Shown here: one piece after another, positions 7,230 to 14,798 of the stretch | How positions within the stretch are numbered: the stretch's first letter is position 1 | Layout: each line of letters opens with the position of its first letter | Source: Mesorhizobium_B sp035998495 | GTDB lineage: Bacteria > Pseudomonadota > Alphaproteobacteria > Rhizobiales > Rhizobiaceae | Direction: 5' to 3' | NCBI GenBank assembly: GCA_035998495.1 | Contig: DASYHP010000024.1 | Location: forward strand, 239,651 to 303,650 | DNA: 64,000 nucleotides | The notes under the pieces: generated by a model | Seen by the model: only the letters and a program-made list of their open reading frames with translations | What the model was told of the DNA's origin: nothing | Databases searched by the model: none | Translations under genes and position numbers: made by a program

Positions 7230-10200
7230 TCAGCTACACCCGCTCGTGGCCCCGCAGGTGTCGCACTTTTCGCAGGTGCCGTTTCGGACCATCGTGAAGT
7301 TGTGGCACTCCAGGCATTCGTTGCCGGTGTAGCCTTGCATTACGGCCTGGGCGCGGAGGTCGGCGGAGCGAGGCTTCGCCTCGCGCGGGGTGTCGGTCTC
7401 GACGCCTTCGGGCGTGGGGGAAAGGGGCTCGGCGCGGTCGTGGGTGTTGACCTTGGCGCTTGCGGCGGTGTTCGCCGCGGCGTCGGTGAAGAGGGTGGAG
7501 GTGGCGTCCGTCATGGCGTCGTCGTCCGCGGCCTCCTCGCCCAGCTCGCGGGCGCGCTCCTCGTAGTCGCGGCGGTAGGCGGTGACCGAGTCGGACTTCA
7601 CCGCCAGCGCGCCGGACATGCCCCCGCCCAGCGGGCGGATGTTGGAGTTGGCGAACAGGCCGGCAGACGGCGCGGCGGCGCGAGCCGGGGTGGCGGCGGG
7701 GGAGGGACTTGAACCCCCGGCCATGCCCTTGGGCTCGGCCCCGCCTAAGCTCCCCTTGCCGGACACCAGCTTCAGCGGCGCGCCCCGCGTCAGGCCCTTG
7801 GAGACCGGCTGCGCCCTGCCCTCGGAAATGCCGCGGCCGAGCGAGGTGTTGGAAAAGTCGGACATGTCGACATGGGCGAGGTCGTGCCGGCCGAGATAGG
7901 ACACGGCCAGCTCGCGGAAGATGTAGTCCAGGATGGAGGTGGCGTTCTTGATGGCGTCGTTGCCCATCACCATGCCGGCGGGCTCGAACTTGGTGAAGGT
8001 GAAGGCCTCGACATATTCCTCGAGCGGCACGCCATATTGCAGGCCGAGGGAGATCGCGATGGCGAAGTTGTTCATCATCGCGCGGAAGGCGGCGCCCTCC
8101 TTGTGCATGTCGATGAAGATCTCGCCCAAGCGCCCGTCATCGAACTCGCCGGTGCGCAGATAGACCTTGTGGCCGCCGACCATGGCCTTCTGGGTGTAGC
8201 CCTTGCGGCGGTTGGGCAGCTTCTCGCGGTCGTGGATGTATTCCTTGACGATGCGCTCCACGATTTTTTCCGTGACGGTCACGGCCTGGGCGGCGGCGGG
8301 GGCGGCAACCAGTGCCTCGAGCGCATCCTCCTCGTCCTCCTCGTCGGCGAGAAGCGCCGAGTTGAGGGGCTGGGAGAGCTTGGAGCCGTCGCGGTAGAGC
8401 GCGTTGGCCTTGAGCGCGAGCTTCCAGGACAGGCCGTAGGCGGACTTGCAGTCCTCGACGGTGGCGTCGTTGGGCATGTTGATGGTCTTGGAGATCGCGC
8501 CCGAGATGAAGGGCTGGGCCGCCGCCATCATGCGGATGTGGCTTTCCACCGAAAGGTAGCGCTTGCCGATCTTGCCGCAGGGGTTGGCGCAGTCGAACAC
8601 CGGATAGTGCTCGGGCCTGAGATGCGGCGCGCCTTCGAGCGTCATGGCCCCGCAGATGTGGATGTTGGCGGCCTCGACGTCGCGGCGCGAGAAGCCGAGC
8701 GCGGGCAGCATCTCGAAGGAGAAGTCGTCGAGCTGGGCCTGCGTGAAGCCCAGCGTGTCGCGGCAGAAATCCTCGCCGAGCGTCCACTTGTTGAAGGCGA
8801 ACTTGATGTCGAAGGCGGATTTCAGGGCGGTGTTGAGGGCAGAAATCTTCTCGTCGGTGAAACCCTTGGCCTTGAGCGAGCCGGGGTTGACGCCGGGCGC
8901 CTGGTTGAGGTCGCCGTGGCCCACCGCATAGGCCTCGATCTCGGCGATCTGGGCTTCCCCGTAGCCGAGCGTGCGCAGGGCTCCCGGCACGGCGCGGTTG
9001 ATGATCTTGAAATAGCCGCCGCCGGCGAGCTTCTTGAACTTCACCAGCGCGAAGTCGGGCTCGATGCCGGTCGTGTCGCAGTCCATCACGAGGCCGATCG
9101 TGCCCGTGGGCGCGATCACGGTGGCCTGGGCGTTGCGGAAGCCGTGCTTCTCGCCGAGAGCGAGCGCCTTGTCCCAGGCCTCGCGGGCGTGGCCGATGAG
9201 GTCGGGCAGCGGGGAGTCTTCGGCCACGAGCGGCACGGGATCGACGGCCAAGCCCTCATAGCCGGACTGCTCGCCATGGGCGGCGCGGCGGTGGTTGCGG
9301 ATCACGCGCAGCATGTTCTCGCGGTTGCGCTTGAAGTCGCGGAACGTGCCGAGCTCGCCGGCCATCTCGGCCGAGGTGGCGTAGGCCGTGCCCGTCATGA
9401 TGGCGGTGAGCGCGCCGCAGATCGCGCGGCCCTCGGCCGAGTCGTAGGGGATGCCGGAGGTCATCAGCAGGCCGCCGATATTGGCGTAGCCCAGGCCCAG
9501 CGTGCGGTACTCGAAGGACAGGCGGGCGATCTCCTTGGAGGGGAACTGCGCCATCATGACAGAGATTTCGAGCACGACGGTCCAAAGCCGCACGGAGTGC
9601 TCATAGGCCGCGATGTCGATGGAGCCGGCTTCTGCCGGGTGTGAGCCGGGTTCCCGGCCGGTGTTGCGGTAGGGCAGGAGGTTGATGGAGGCCAGGTTGC
9701 AGGCCGTGTCGTCCAAAAACATGTATTCCGAGCACGGGTTGGACGCGCGGATCGGGCCGGCCGCCGGGCAGGTGTGCCAGTCGTTCATCGTGGTGTTGAA
9801 GTGCAGGCCCGGATCGGCGGAGGCCCAGGCAGCGTGGCCGATCTTCTCCCAGAGGTCGCGGGCCTTGAGCGTCTTCGCCACCTTGCCGTCGGTGCGGCGG
9901 ATGAGGCTCCAGTCGCCGTCGGCCTCGACGGCGCGCAAAAAGTCATCCTTGAGCGAGACGGAGTTGTTGGAGTTCTGGCCGGACACGGTGAGATAGGCTT
10001 CGGAATCCCAGTCCGTGTCGTAAGTCTTGAACTCCATGGACGTGTAGCCCTGGCGAGCGAACTGGATCACGCGCTTGACGTAAGCCTCGGGCACGGCGTT
10101 CTTCTTGGCGGCGCGGATCTCGCGCTTGAGCGCGGGGTTCTTGGCGGGGTCGAAGCAGTCGTCGCCCTGGCCCTCGCAGTTCACGCAGGCCTGCATGACG

Positions 10201-11159
10201 GCCTTCAGGTGCCGCTGCACGATCTTGGAGCCGGTGACGAGGGAGGCGACCTTCTGCTCCTCCTTCACCTTCCAGTCGATGTAGTCCTCGATGTCGGGAT
10301 GGTCGATGTCCACGACCACCATCTTGGCGGCGCGGCGCGTGGTGCCGCCCGACTTGATGGCGCCGGCCGCGCGGTCGCCGATCTTCAAGAAGCTCATCAG
10401 GCCCGAGGACTTGCCGCCGCCCGAAAGCTTCTCGTTCTCGCCGCGCAGGCGCGAGAAGTTGGAGCCGGTGCCCGAGCCGTATTTGAAGAGCCGCGCCTCG
10501 CGCACCCAGAGGTCCATGATGCCGCCCTCGTTGACGAGGTCGTCGGCCACGCCCTGGATGAAGCAGGCATGCGGCTGCGGGTGCTCATAGGCCGACTTCG
10601 ACGGGGTGAGCTTGCCCGTGAAGGGATCGACATAGAAATGGCCCTGGCCGGGGCCGTCGATGCCATAGGCCCAGTGCAGGCCCGTGTTGAACCATTGCGG
10701 GGAGTTGGGCGCGACGCGCTGGGTGGCGAGCATGAAGGCGAGCTCGTCGCGGAAGGCGAGCGCATCCTCCTCGCCGTCGAAATAGCCGCCCTTCCAGCCC
10801 CAATAGGCCCAGGTGCCGGCGAGCCGGTCGAAGACCTGGCGGGCGTCGGTCTCGCCGCCGTAACGGTTCTCCTCCGGCAGTTCGGCAAGCGCGGCCTCGT
10901 CGGCCACCGAGCGCCAGAGGAAGGAGGGGACGGTGGGCTCCTCGACGCGTCTGAGGCGCGCGGGGACGCCCGCCTTGCGGAAATACTTCTGGGCCAGGAT
11001 GTCGGCGGCGACTTGGGAGAACTGCGCGGGAACGTCGATGTCGGCGAGCCGGAAGACCACCGAGCCGTCCGGGTTCTTGATCTCGCTCAATGCCTTGCGG
11101 AACGGAATCTCCGCGTAAGGGGACTGGCCGGTCTTGGTGAAGCGCCGCTCGATCCGCAT
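7230..11159 (-). CDS. nrdJ: vitamin B12-dependent (class II) ribonucleotide reductase
   Basis: 1309 residues. Reduces ribonucleotides to deoxyribonucleotides with adenosylcobalamin, oxygen-independently. Landmarks: QRVAPNSPQWFN, HACFIQGV (active-site Cys), FKYGSGTGSNFS, NPCSEYMFLDDTACNLASIN (N-x-C-x-E radical site), PTGTIGLVMDCDTTG. The C-terminal CLECHNFTMVRNGTCEKCDT zinc-ribbon holds the redox Cys pairs. Between the catalytic barrel and the Cys tail (about residues 1110-1260) is a low-complexity Gly/Ala/Pro/Ser linker that contains a tRNA-like DNA fold. The start ATG at 11159 opens MRIERRFTK. NrdR-box-like palindromes lie upstream. Confidence 0.97.
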   Translation of the reverse strand: MRIERRFTKTGQSPYAEIPFRKALSEIKNPDGSVVFRLADIDVPAQFSQVAADILAQKYFRKAGVPARLRRVEEPTVPSFLWRSVADEAALAELPEENRYGGETDARQVFDRLAGTWAYWGWKGGYFDGEEDALAFRDELAFMLATQRVAPNSPQWFNTGLHWAYGIDGPGQGHFYVDPFTGKLTPSKSAYEHPQPHACFIQGVADDLVNEGGIMDLWVREARLFKYGSGTGSNFSRLRGENEKLSGGGKSSGLMSFLKIGDRAAGAIKSGGTTRRAAKMVVVDIDHPDIEDYIDWKVKEEQKVASLVTGSKIVQRHLKAVMQACVNCEGQGDDCFDPAKNPALKREIRAAKKNAVPEAYVKRVIQFARQGYTSMEFKTYDTDWDSEAYLTVSGQNSNNSVSLKDDFLRAVEADGDWSLIRRTDGKVAKTLKARDLWEKIGHAAWASADPGLHFNTTMNDWHTCPAAGPIRASNPCSEYMFLDDTACNLASINLLPYRNTGREPGSHPAEAGSIDIAAYEHSVRLWTVVLEISVMMAQFPSKEIARLSFEYRTLGLGYANIGGLLMTSGIPYDSAEGRAICGALTAIMTGTAYATSAEMAGELGTFRDFKRNRENMLRVIRNHRRAAHGEQSGYEGLAVDPVPLVAEDSPLPDLIGHAREAWDKALALGEKHGFRNAQATVIAPTGTIGLVMDCDTTGIEPDFALVKFKKLAGGGYFKIINRAVPGALRTLGYGEAQIAEIEAYAVGHGDLNQAPGVNPGSLKAKGFTDEKISALNTALKSAFDIKFAFNKWTLGEDFCRDTLGFTQAQLDDFSFEMLPALGFSRRDVEAANIHICGAMTLEGAPHLRPEHYPVFDCANPCGKIGKRYLSVESHIRMMAAAQPFISGAISKTINMPNDATVEDCKSAYGLSWKLALKANALYRDGSKLSQPLNSALLADEEDEEDALEALVAAPAAAQAVTVTEKIVERIVKEYIHDREKLPNRRKGYTQKAMVGGHKVYLRTGEFDDGRLGEIFIDMHKEGAAFRAMMNNFAIAISLGLQYGVPLEEYVEAFTFTKFEPAGMVMGNDAIKNATSILDYIFRELAVSYLGRHDLAHVDMSDFSNTSLGRGISEGRAQPVSKGLTRGAPLKLVSGKGSLGGAEPKGMAGGSSPSPAATPARAAAPSAGLFANSNIRPLGGGMSGALAVKSDSVTAYRRDYEERARELGEEAADDDAMTDATSTLFTDAAANTAASAKVNTHDRAEPLSPTPEGVETDTPREAKPRSADLRAQAVMQGYTGNECLECHNFTMVRNGTCEKCDTCGATSGCS
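7691..7745 (-). other. tRNA-like (acceptor plus T-arm) fold inside the nrdJ linker
   Basis: Read on the minus strand, GGCGGGG (7745-7739) pairs with CCCCGCC (7701-7695), followed by G and CCA (7694-7691). Between them lies a T-arm with loop TTCAAGT and 5-bp stem. A GGCC...GGCC hairpin enclosing GCCC-AA-GGGC stands where the D and anticodon arms would be. It is translated in nrdJ codons about 1139-1156. It is not a functional tRNA, and GC-rich chance pairing is possible. Confidence 0.35.
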
Positions 11160-11232
11160 GGAAACCGTTCCTTTTAAGTCGATGTAAGTCGAAGAGGGGG
11201 ATGGCTGGAGTTGGGCTCGGATGAGGTCCTAA

Positions 11233-11248
11233 GCACTATATCTTGTGT
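11233..11248. promoter_or_regulatory. NrdR box-like palindrome, nrdJ-proximal
   Basis: GCACTATATCTTGTGT matches 14 of 16 positions of the NrdR box ACACWATATATWGTGT, including the C-A-AT-T-G core. It lies 74 bases upstream of the nrdJ start. NrdR is the ATP/dATP-sensing repressor of ribonucleotide reductase genes. No good partner is seen at the usual spacing of 31-32 bases. Confidence 0.55.
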
Positions 11249-11467
11249 GTGGCTGATGCCCCGCCCGTGTGGCGCGAAGCGGCCGCCCTCAGCTCGCGGC
11301 GGATTGGCCGCCCCGTGGCAAGGGCCGGCGTCCGGGGCCGGCGGCTAGGCTCCGCCGCGGCTTGGCCGGGAGGGAAGCGGGAAGGGGAGCGCGACGAATC
11401 ATGTCCGCGAATCCTACACTGACTCGGGCACCAGGAACACCGCATGTAGAAGTGAGCCGGCGCATGA

Positions 11468-11483
11468 ACCCAACATATAGTGT
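11468..11483. promoter_or_regulatory. NrdR box-like palindrome, distal
   Basis: ACCCAACATATAGTGT matches 14 of 16 NrdR consensus positions. A weaker half-match (ACACCGCATGTAGAAG, 11437-11452) lies exactly 31 bases upstream, the phasing typical of tandem NrdR boxes. It is about 310 bases from the nrdJ start. Confidence 0.5.
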
Positions 11484-11735
11484 CTGAAAGAATCGCGCAA
11501 AAGATTTGTTCCCTGGGACGGCCAAGAATCTGACTCTGGGGCAGGGCGCATGGCGAATCCCTTCGCGCGGACGCGCGGTTCGGCGTTTCAGGTGTGGGCG
11601 GAAACTCAAGCGGCCGGGCGACAAGCCCGCGAGCCGGGCGCCAACCGGGGCGCGAGGAGCATCAAACGCCCTTCGCCGGCTTGCGTCAAGCGAGCCGGAG
11701 GACCCGGACGGAAATCAACATCTAGTGGTGGAAAG

Positions 11736-11744
11736 TGTGGATAA
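11736..11744 (-). promoter_or_regulatory. perfect DnaA box (TTATCCACA)
   Basis: TGTGGATAA on the plus strand is an exact complement of the consensus DnaA box. It is single, so it is not evidence of an origin. It lies between nrdJ and the ECF42-type promoter of the YCII gene. Confidence 0.45.
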
Positions 11745-11887
11745 CCCGGCCGGGCAGGGAACGAATCGGCTGGACACGATTCGTGAGCCGGCCGGGGATC
11801 GACTCGCGCCCGGATTCGCTCTTCGCGCCGCGCTCGACCTTCCCGAGGCCGCGTCGAACCGACCTCGCCAAAAAAATTCGCGCGGCG

Positions 11888-11914
11888 TGTCGATCCGACA
11901 AGGCCTCGTTCGTC
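11888..11914 (+). promoter_or_regulatory. candidate ECF42-type promoter of the YCII/DGPF gene
   Basis: TGTCGA (11888-11893) followed after 17 bases by CGTC (11911-11914). From memory this is the -35/-10 motif described for ECF42 sigma factors in Streptomyces, whose targets are DGPF/YCII genes. It sits 53 bases upstream of such a gene, and an ECF42-like sigma factor is encoded 2.8 kb downstream. Confidence 0.5.
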
Positions 11915-11966
11915 GTATGAGCACGGCGGCCCGTGCGGCCCGCCAGGGATCAAAGGAGAGAAAAAC

Positions 11967-12398
11967 ATGCGCGTGATGGTTTTCGTGAAGGCAACGGAGG
12001 ACTCGGAGCAGGGCATGAAGCCTTCCGCCAAGCTGACGCAGATGTTCGAGGCCATGGGCAAGTTCAACGAGGAGCTGGTCAAGGCCGGCGTCATGCTGGC
12101 GGGCGATGGGCTGAAGCCCTCAAGCCACGGCAAGCGCGTGGCCTTCGACGGCCCGAGCCGCACGGTGATCGACGGGCCTTTCGCCGAAGCCCGCGAGCTG
12201 GTGGCCGGCTATTGGATCTGGGAGGTCAAGGACATGGCGGAAGCGGTGGAATGGGTGAAGCGCTGCCCCAACCCGATGTTCGGCCCCAGCGAGATCGAGA
12301 TCCGCCCCTTCTATGAGGAGGCAGATTTCGCCGAGCTCATGACGCCCGAGCAGGTCGAGCAGGAAGAGCGCCTGCGGGAGAAGACGGCGGGGCGGTGA
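11967..12398 (+). CDS. YCII/DGPF-domain protein, likely ECF42 target
   Basis: 143 residues of the YCII-related (DGPF) family: MRVMVFVKATEDSE, a central RTVIDGPFAEARELVAGYWI (the DGPF motif itself) and a C-terminal FGPSEIEIRPFYE. The biochemical role is unknown; the fold resembles small dimeric ferredoxin-like enzymes. The start ATG has AAGGAGAG 8-10 bases upstream. Family members are usually encoded next to ECF42 sigma factors and driven by them; here the sigma gene is separated by an AKR/LysR pair. Confidence 0.88.
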   Translation: MRVMVFVKATEDSEQGMKPSAKLTQMFEAMGKFNEELVKAGVMLAGDGLKPSSHGKRVAFDGPSRTVIDGPFAEARELVAGYWIWEVKDMAEAVEWVKRCPNPMFGPSEIEIRPFYEEADFAELMTPEQVEQEERLREKTAGR

Positions 12399-12568
12399 GG
12401 TGGATGCGGCCGGCCACCGGCCTCAGTCATCTGTTTCGTCGGCGGATCACCAGCGGGATGATCGGTTTGCGCGCCTCGGCTTCATGGTCGGTGGCCAGCT
12501 ACCTTCTTGGAAGCGGACGGCGGGAATCGCCGTCCGCCCCGAACGGGCAAACAGCTTGCAAAGCACCC

Positions 12569-13672
12569 CTAAATCACGGCGCCACGCCGAACCGACTGCA
12601 CACCAAAAATCGCCTGGGAGGGCAGGTTGAAAATGAAATAGGGGTTCAGCTGAGGCAGTGCGCTGACCTGGTCGAGGCGGCGGAGCTGCTCTTCCGAGAG
12701 CTCGATGCTCAGGCACGCGATGTTCTGCTCAAGCTGCTCTACGCGGCTGGCCCCGATCAGGACCGACGACACGCCGGGCCGCGACACCACCCAGGCAAGC
12801 GCCACCTCCGCCATCGAGCGGCCCGCTTCCTCGGCGACATCGCGCAGGGCGTCTACCACGTCGAAGTTCCGCTCGGTGAACAGCATGCCGCCGAAAGGGT
12901 TTTCGCCGTTGAGACGCCCGTCGCTCTGAACCTGATCGGCGCTTCCGCCCTTGTCAGGCAGCCCGCCCGCGCGGCCGGCCTCGGCCAGCATGTCGCGACC
13001 GTACTTGCCGGTGAGCAGCCCGGCGGCCAAGGGGCTCCACGGGACCATGCCAATCCCCAACTCGCGCCCGGCGGGGAGGATATCCAGCTCGACGCCGCGG
13101 TCGATGAGCGAATAGGCATATTGCAGGCCGACCGGCTCGGGCAGGCCGTGCGCGCGGGCGAGCGTGGCGAGCTTGGCGACATGCCAGCCCGGCGTGTTGG
13201 AGAAGCCGTAGTGCAGGATCTTGACCGACCGGACCGCGTCGGTGAGCGCCCGCAACACCTCTTCCGCCGGCGTGATCCGATCCCAGACATGCACCCAGTA
13301 CATGTCTATATAATCCGTGCGCAGCCGCCGGAGCGAGCCTTCGAGCCCGAGACGGATGTTCTTGGCACCGTTGCCCCCATGAAGCGGCGTGCCCGACGTG
13401 CGCGCGAACCCAGACTTGGTGGCGATCACCAGGCGGTCCCGTGAGCCTGCGTCGGCCACAAAGCCGCCGAGCATTTCCTCGCTTCGGCCTCCTGAGTAGA
13501 TGTCCGCGGTGTCAACGAAGTTTCCGCCGGCCGCGATATAGGCGTCGAACACCGCCCGAGACATCTTTTCCCCCGACCCCCATCGTTGGGCCCCGAAGGT
13601 CATCGTGCCAAGGGCGAGGGGGCTGACGATCAGGCCCGAGCGGCCGAGCGTCCGATAATCGGTTAGGTCCAT
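12569..13672 (-). CDS. aldo/keto reductase
   Basis: 367 residues, a TIM-barrel NAD(P)H-dependent reductase of the Tas/YajO-like subgroup. Catalytic tetrad positions are visible: Asp and Tyr in NFVDTADIYSGGRSEE, Lys in ATKSGF, His in YWVHVWD. NADP-binding C-terminal part SVLIGASRVEQLEQN is present. The start at 13672 (MDLTDYRTLG) has GGAGGGAAG immediately upstream; an upstream ATG at 13786 would overlap the divergent LysR gene. The divergent LysR-type gene (114 bases apart) is the likely regulator. Substrate unknown. Confidence 0.9.
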   Translation of the reverse strand: MDLTDYRTLGRSGLIVSPLALGTMTFGAQRWGSGEKMSRAVFDAYIAAGGNFVDTADIYSGGRSEEMLGGFVADAGSRDRLVIATKSGFARTSGTPLHGGNGAKNIRLGLEGSLRRLRTDYIDMYWVHVWDRITPAEEVLRALTDAVRSVKILHYGFSNTPGWHVAKLATLARAHGLPEPVGLQYAYSLIDRGVELDILPAGRELGIGMVPWSPLAAGLLTGKYGRDMLAEAGRAGGLPDKGGSADQVQSDGRLNGENPFGGMLFTERNFDVVDALRDVAEEAGRSMAEVALAWVVSRPGVSSVLIGASRVEQLEQNIACLSIELSEEQLRRLDQVSALPQLNPYFIFNLPSQAIFGVQSVRRGAVI

Positions 13673-13785
13673 GACTTCCCTCCTGTGCGGCCCAGGGCGG
13701 GCGCTGCATGGATCAGGAGATAGCCTTTCGCCTGTCGCACGATTAGCCGTTGCCGTCCGCATGAGCCTGTGAGCAGAATGCAGCA

Positions 13786-14679
13786 ATGGACCGCCGTCAG
13801 CTCAACGATCTCGCCGCCTTCGCGGCGGTAGCGCGGGAGCGGAGCTTCACACGGGCCGCCGCCTCGCTCGCCATGTCGCCGTCGGCGCTCAGCCATGCCA
13901 TGCGGGCACTAGAGGAGCGGCTGGGCGTGAGCCTCCTCGCCCGCACCACGCGCAGCGTCGCGCCGACCGAGGCGGGCGAGCGGTTGCTGCGCTCGCTTGG
14001 GCCCGCGCTCGACGAGATCGCAAGCGGGCTGGAGGCGCTTGGCGGTTGGCGCGAGCGACCATCGGGCACGCTCCGGATCACCACTCTCAGCAGCGCTTCG
14101 GCAGCCATCCTGGAGCCGACTCTCCCTGTATTCTTGATTGCTTACCCGGACGTGCGCGTCGAGGTCGACGTGGACAATGGCCTAGTCGACATCGTGGCCG
14201 CCGGCTTCGACGCGGGCATTCGGTTTGGGGAGGCGGTCGCCAAGGACATGATCGCGGTCAGGGTCGGTCGCGACCAGCGCAGCGCGGTTGTGGGCACGCC
14301 CGACTATTTCGCGCGTCATCCCCCGCCCACAACGCCCTGGGACCTCCAGCGGCACATGTGCGTCAATTACCGGCTGGTCACCTCGCCAGGCCTTTTGCCA
14401 TGGGAGTTCGAGATGGCCGGCCGGGAGGTCAGCATCCGGCCTCCGGGCCCGCTCGTCGTGAACGACGGTCCGCTCGCGCTGGCAGCGGTCCGGGCGGGCG
14501 CGGGACTAGGCTACGTTCTGGAAGCCGATGTGGCCGACGACATCGGGGCAGGGCAGCTGATCCAGGTGCTCGCCGAGTGGTGCCCGCCCTTTCCCGGTTA
14601 CTACCTGTACCATCCCAGCAGGCGGCAGTCCTCGCCCGCGCTCCAGGCGCTGATCAGTGTATTGCGGCAGCGCCGATGA
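13786..14679 (+). CDS. LysR-family transcriptional regulator
   Basis: 297 residues. N-terminal winged HTH (RQLNDLAAFAAVARERSFTR, AAASLAMSPSALSHAMRALE) and C-terminal periplasmic-binding-like effector domain (VDNGLVDIVAAGFDAGIRFG and NDGPLALAAVRAGAGLGYVL). The subfamily resembles those that control adjacent oxidoreductases. It is divergent from the aldo-keto reductase, the standard LysR arrangement. No clear T-N11-A operator was identified in the 113-base gap. Confidence 0.92.
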   Translation: MDRRQLNDLAAFAAVARERSFTRAAASLAMSPSALSHAMRALEERLGVSLLARTTRSVAPTEAGERLLRSLGPALDEIASGLEALGGWRERPSGTLRITTLSSASAAILEPTLPVFLIAYPDVRVEVDVDNGLVDIVAAGFDAGIRFGEAVAKDMIAVRVGRDQRSAVVGTPDYFARHPPPTTPWDLQRHMCVNYRLVTSPGLLPWEFEMAGREVSIRPPGPLVVNDGPLALAAVRAGAGLGYVLEADVADDIGAGQLIQVLAEWCPPFPGYYLYHPSRRQSSPALQALISVLRQRR

Positions 14680-14798
14680 ATGCGTCAGCCATGGTTCCCG
14701 GCAGAGTTCATCACACGCTGGAAGCCGACAAGGGCAGGCATGCCTCCCGGCTGCGAGACGACGGTCCAGTCAGTTCTAGCGAAGGATCGGCGTGGAGT

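Larger units (their letters stand above)
11160..11966. other. 807-base non-coding region between nrdJ and the YCII gene
   Basis: No convincing gene on either strand. It holds, from left to right, an NrdR-box-like palindrome (11233), a GC-rich inverted-repeat stretch (about 11275-11390), a second NrdR-like box (11468) with a weak partner 31 bases away (11437), a perfect DnaA box (11736) and an ECF42-type promoter (11888). I looked for a cobalamin riboswitch on the nrdJ leader strand and saw no B12 box. Confidence 0.6.

Noticed and set aside
7872..11177. Long plus-strand open frames (590 and 467 codons) opposite nrdJ
   Set aside because: They are antisense shadows of a GC-rich gene with strong third-position bias; no domain motif, and nrdJ on the other strand is unambiguous.
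11160..11500. Cobalamin riboswitch in front of nrdJ
   Set aside because: Expected for a B12-dependent enzyme only indirectly, and no B12-box-like sequence is visible on the nrdJ leader strand.
11736..11744. Replication origin near the DnaA box
   Set aside because: Only one box, no AT-rich unwinding region, and no dnaA, hemE, parAB or similar origin genes nearby.
14046..14798. N-terminal extension of the sigma-factor frame, running through lysR
   Set aside because: It reads the LysR gene out of frame. Sigma similarity starts only near 14820.
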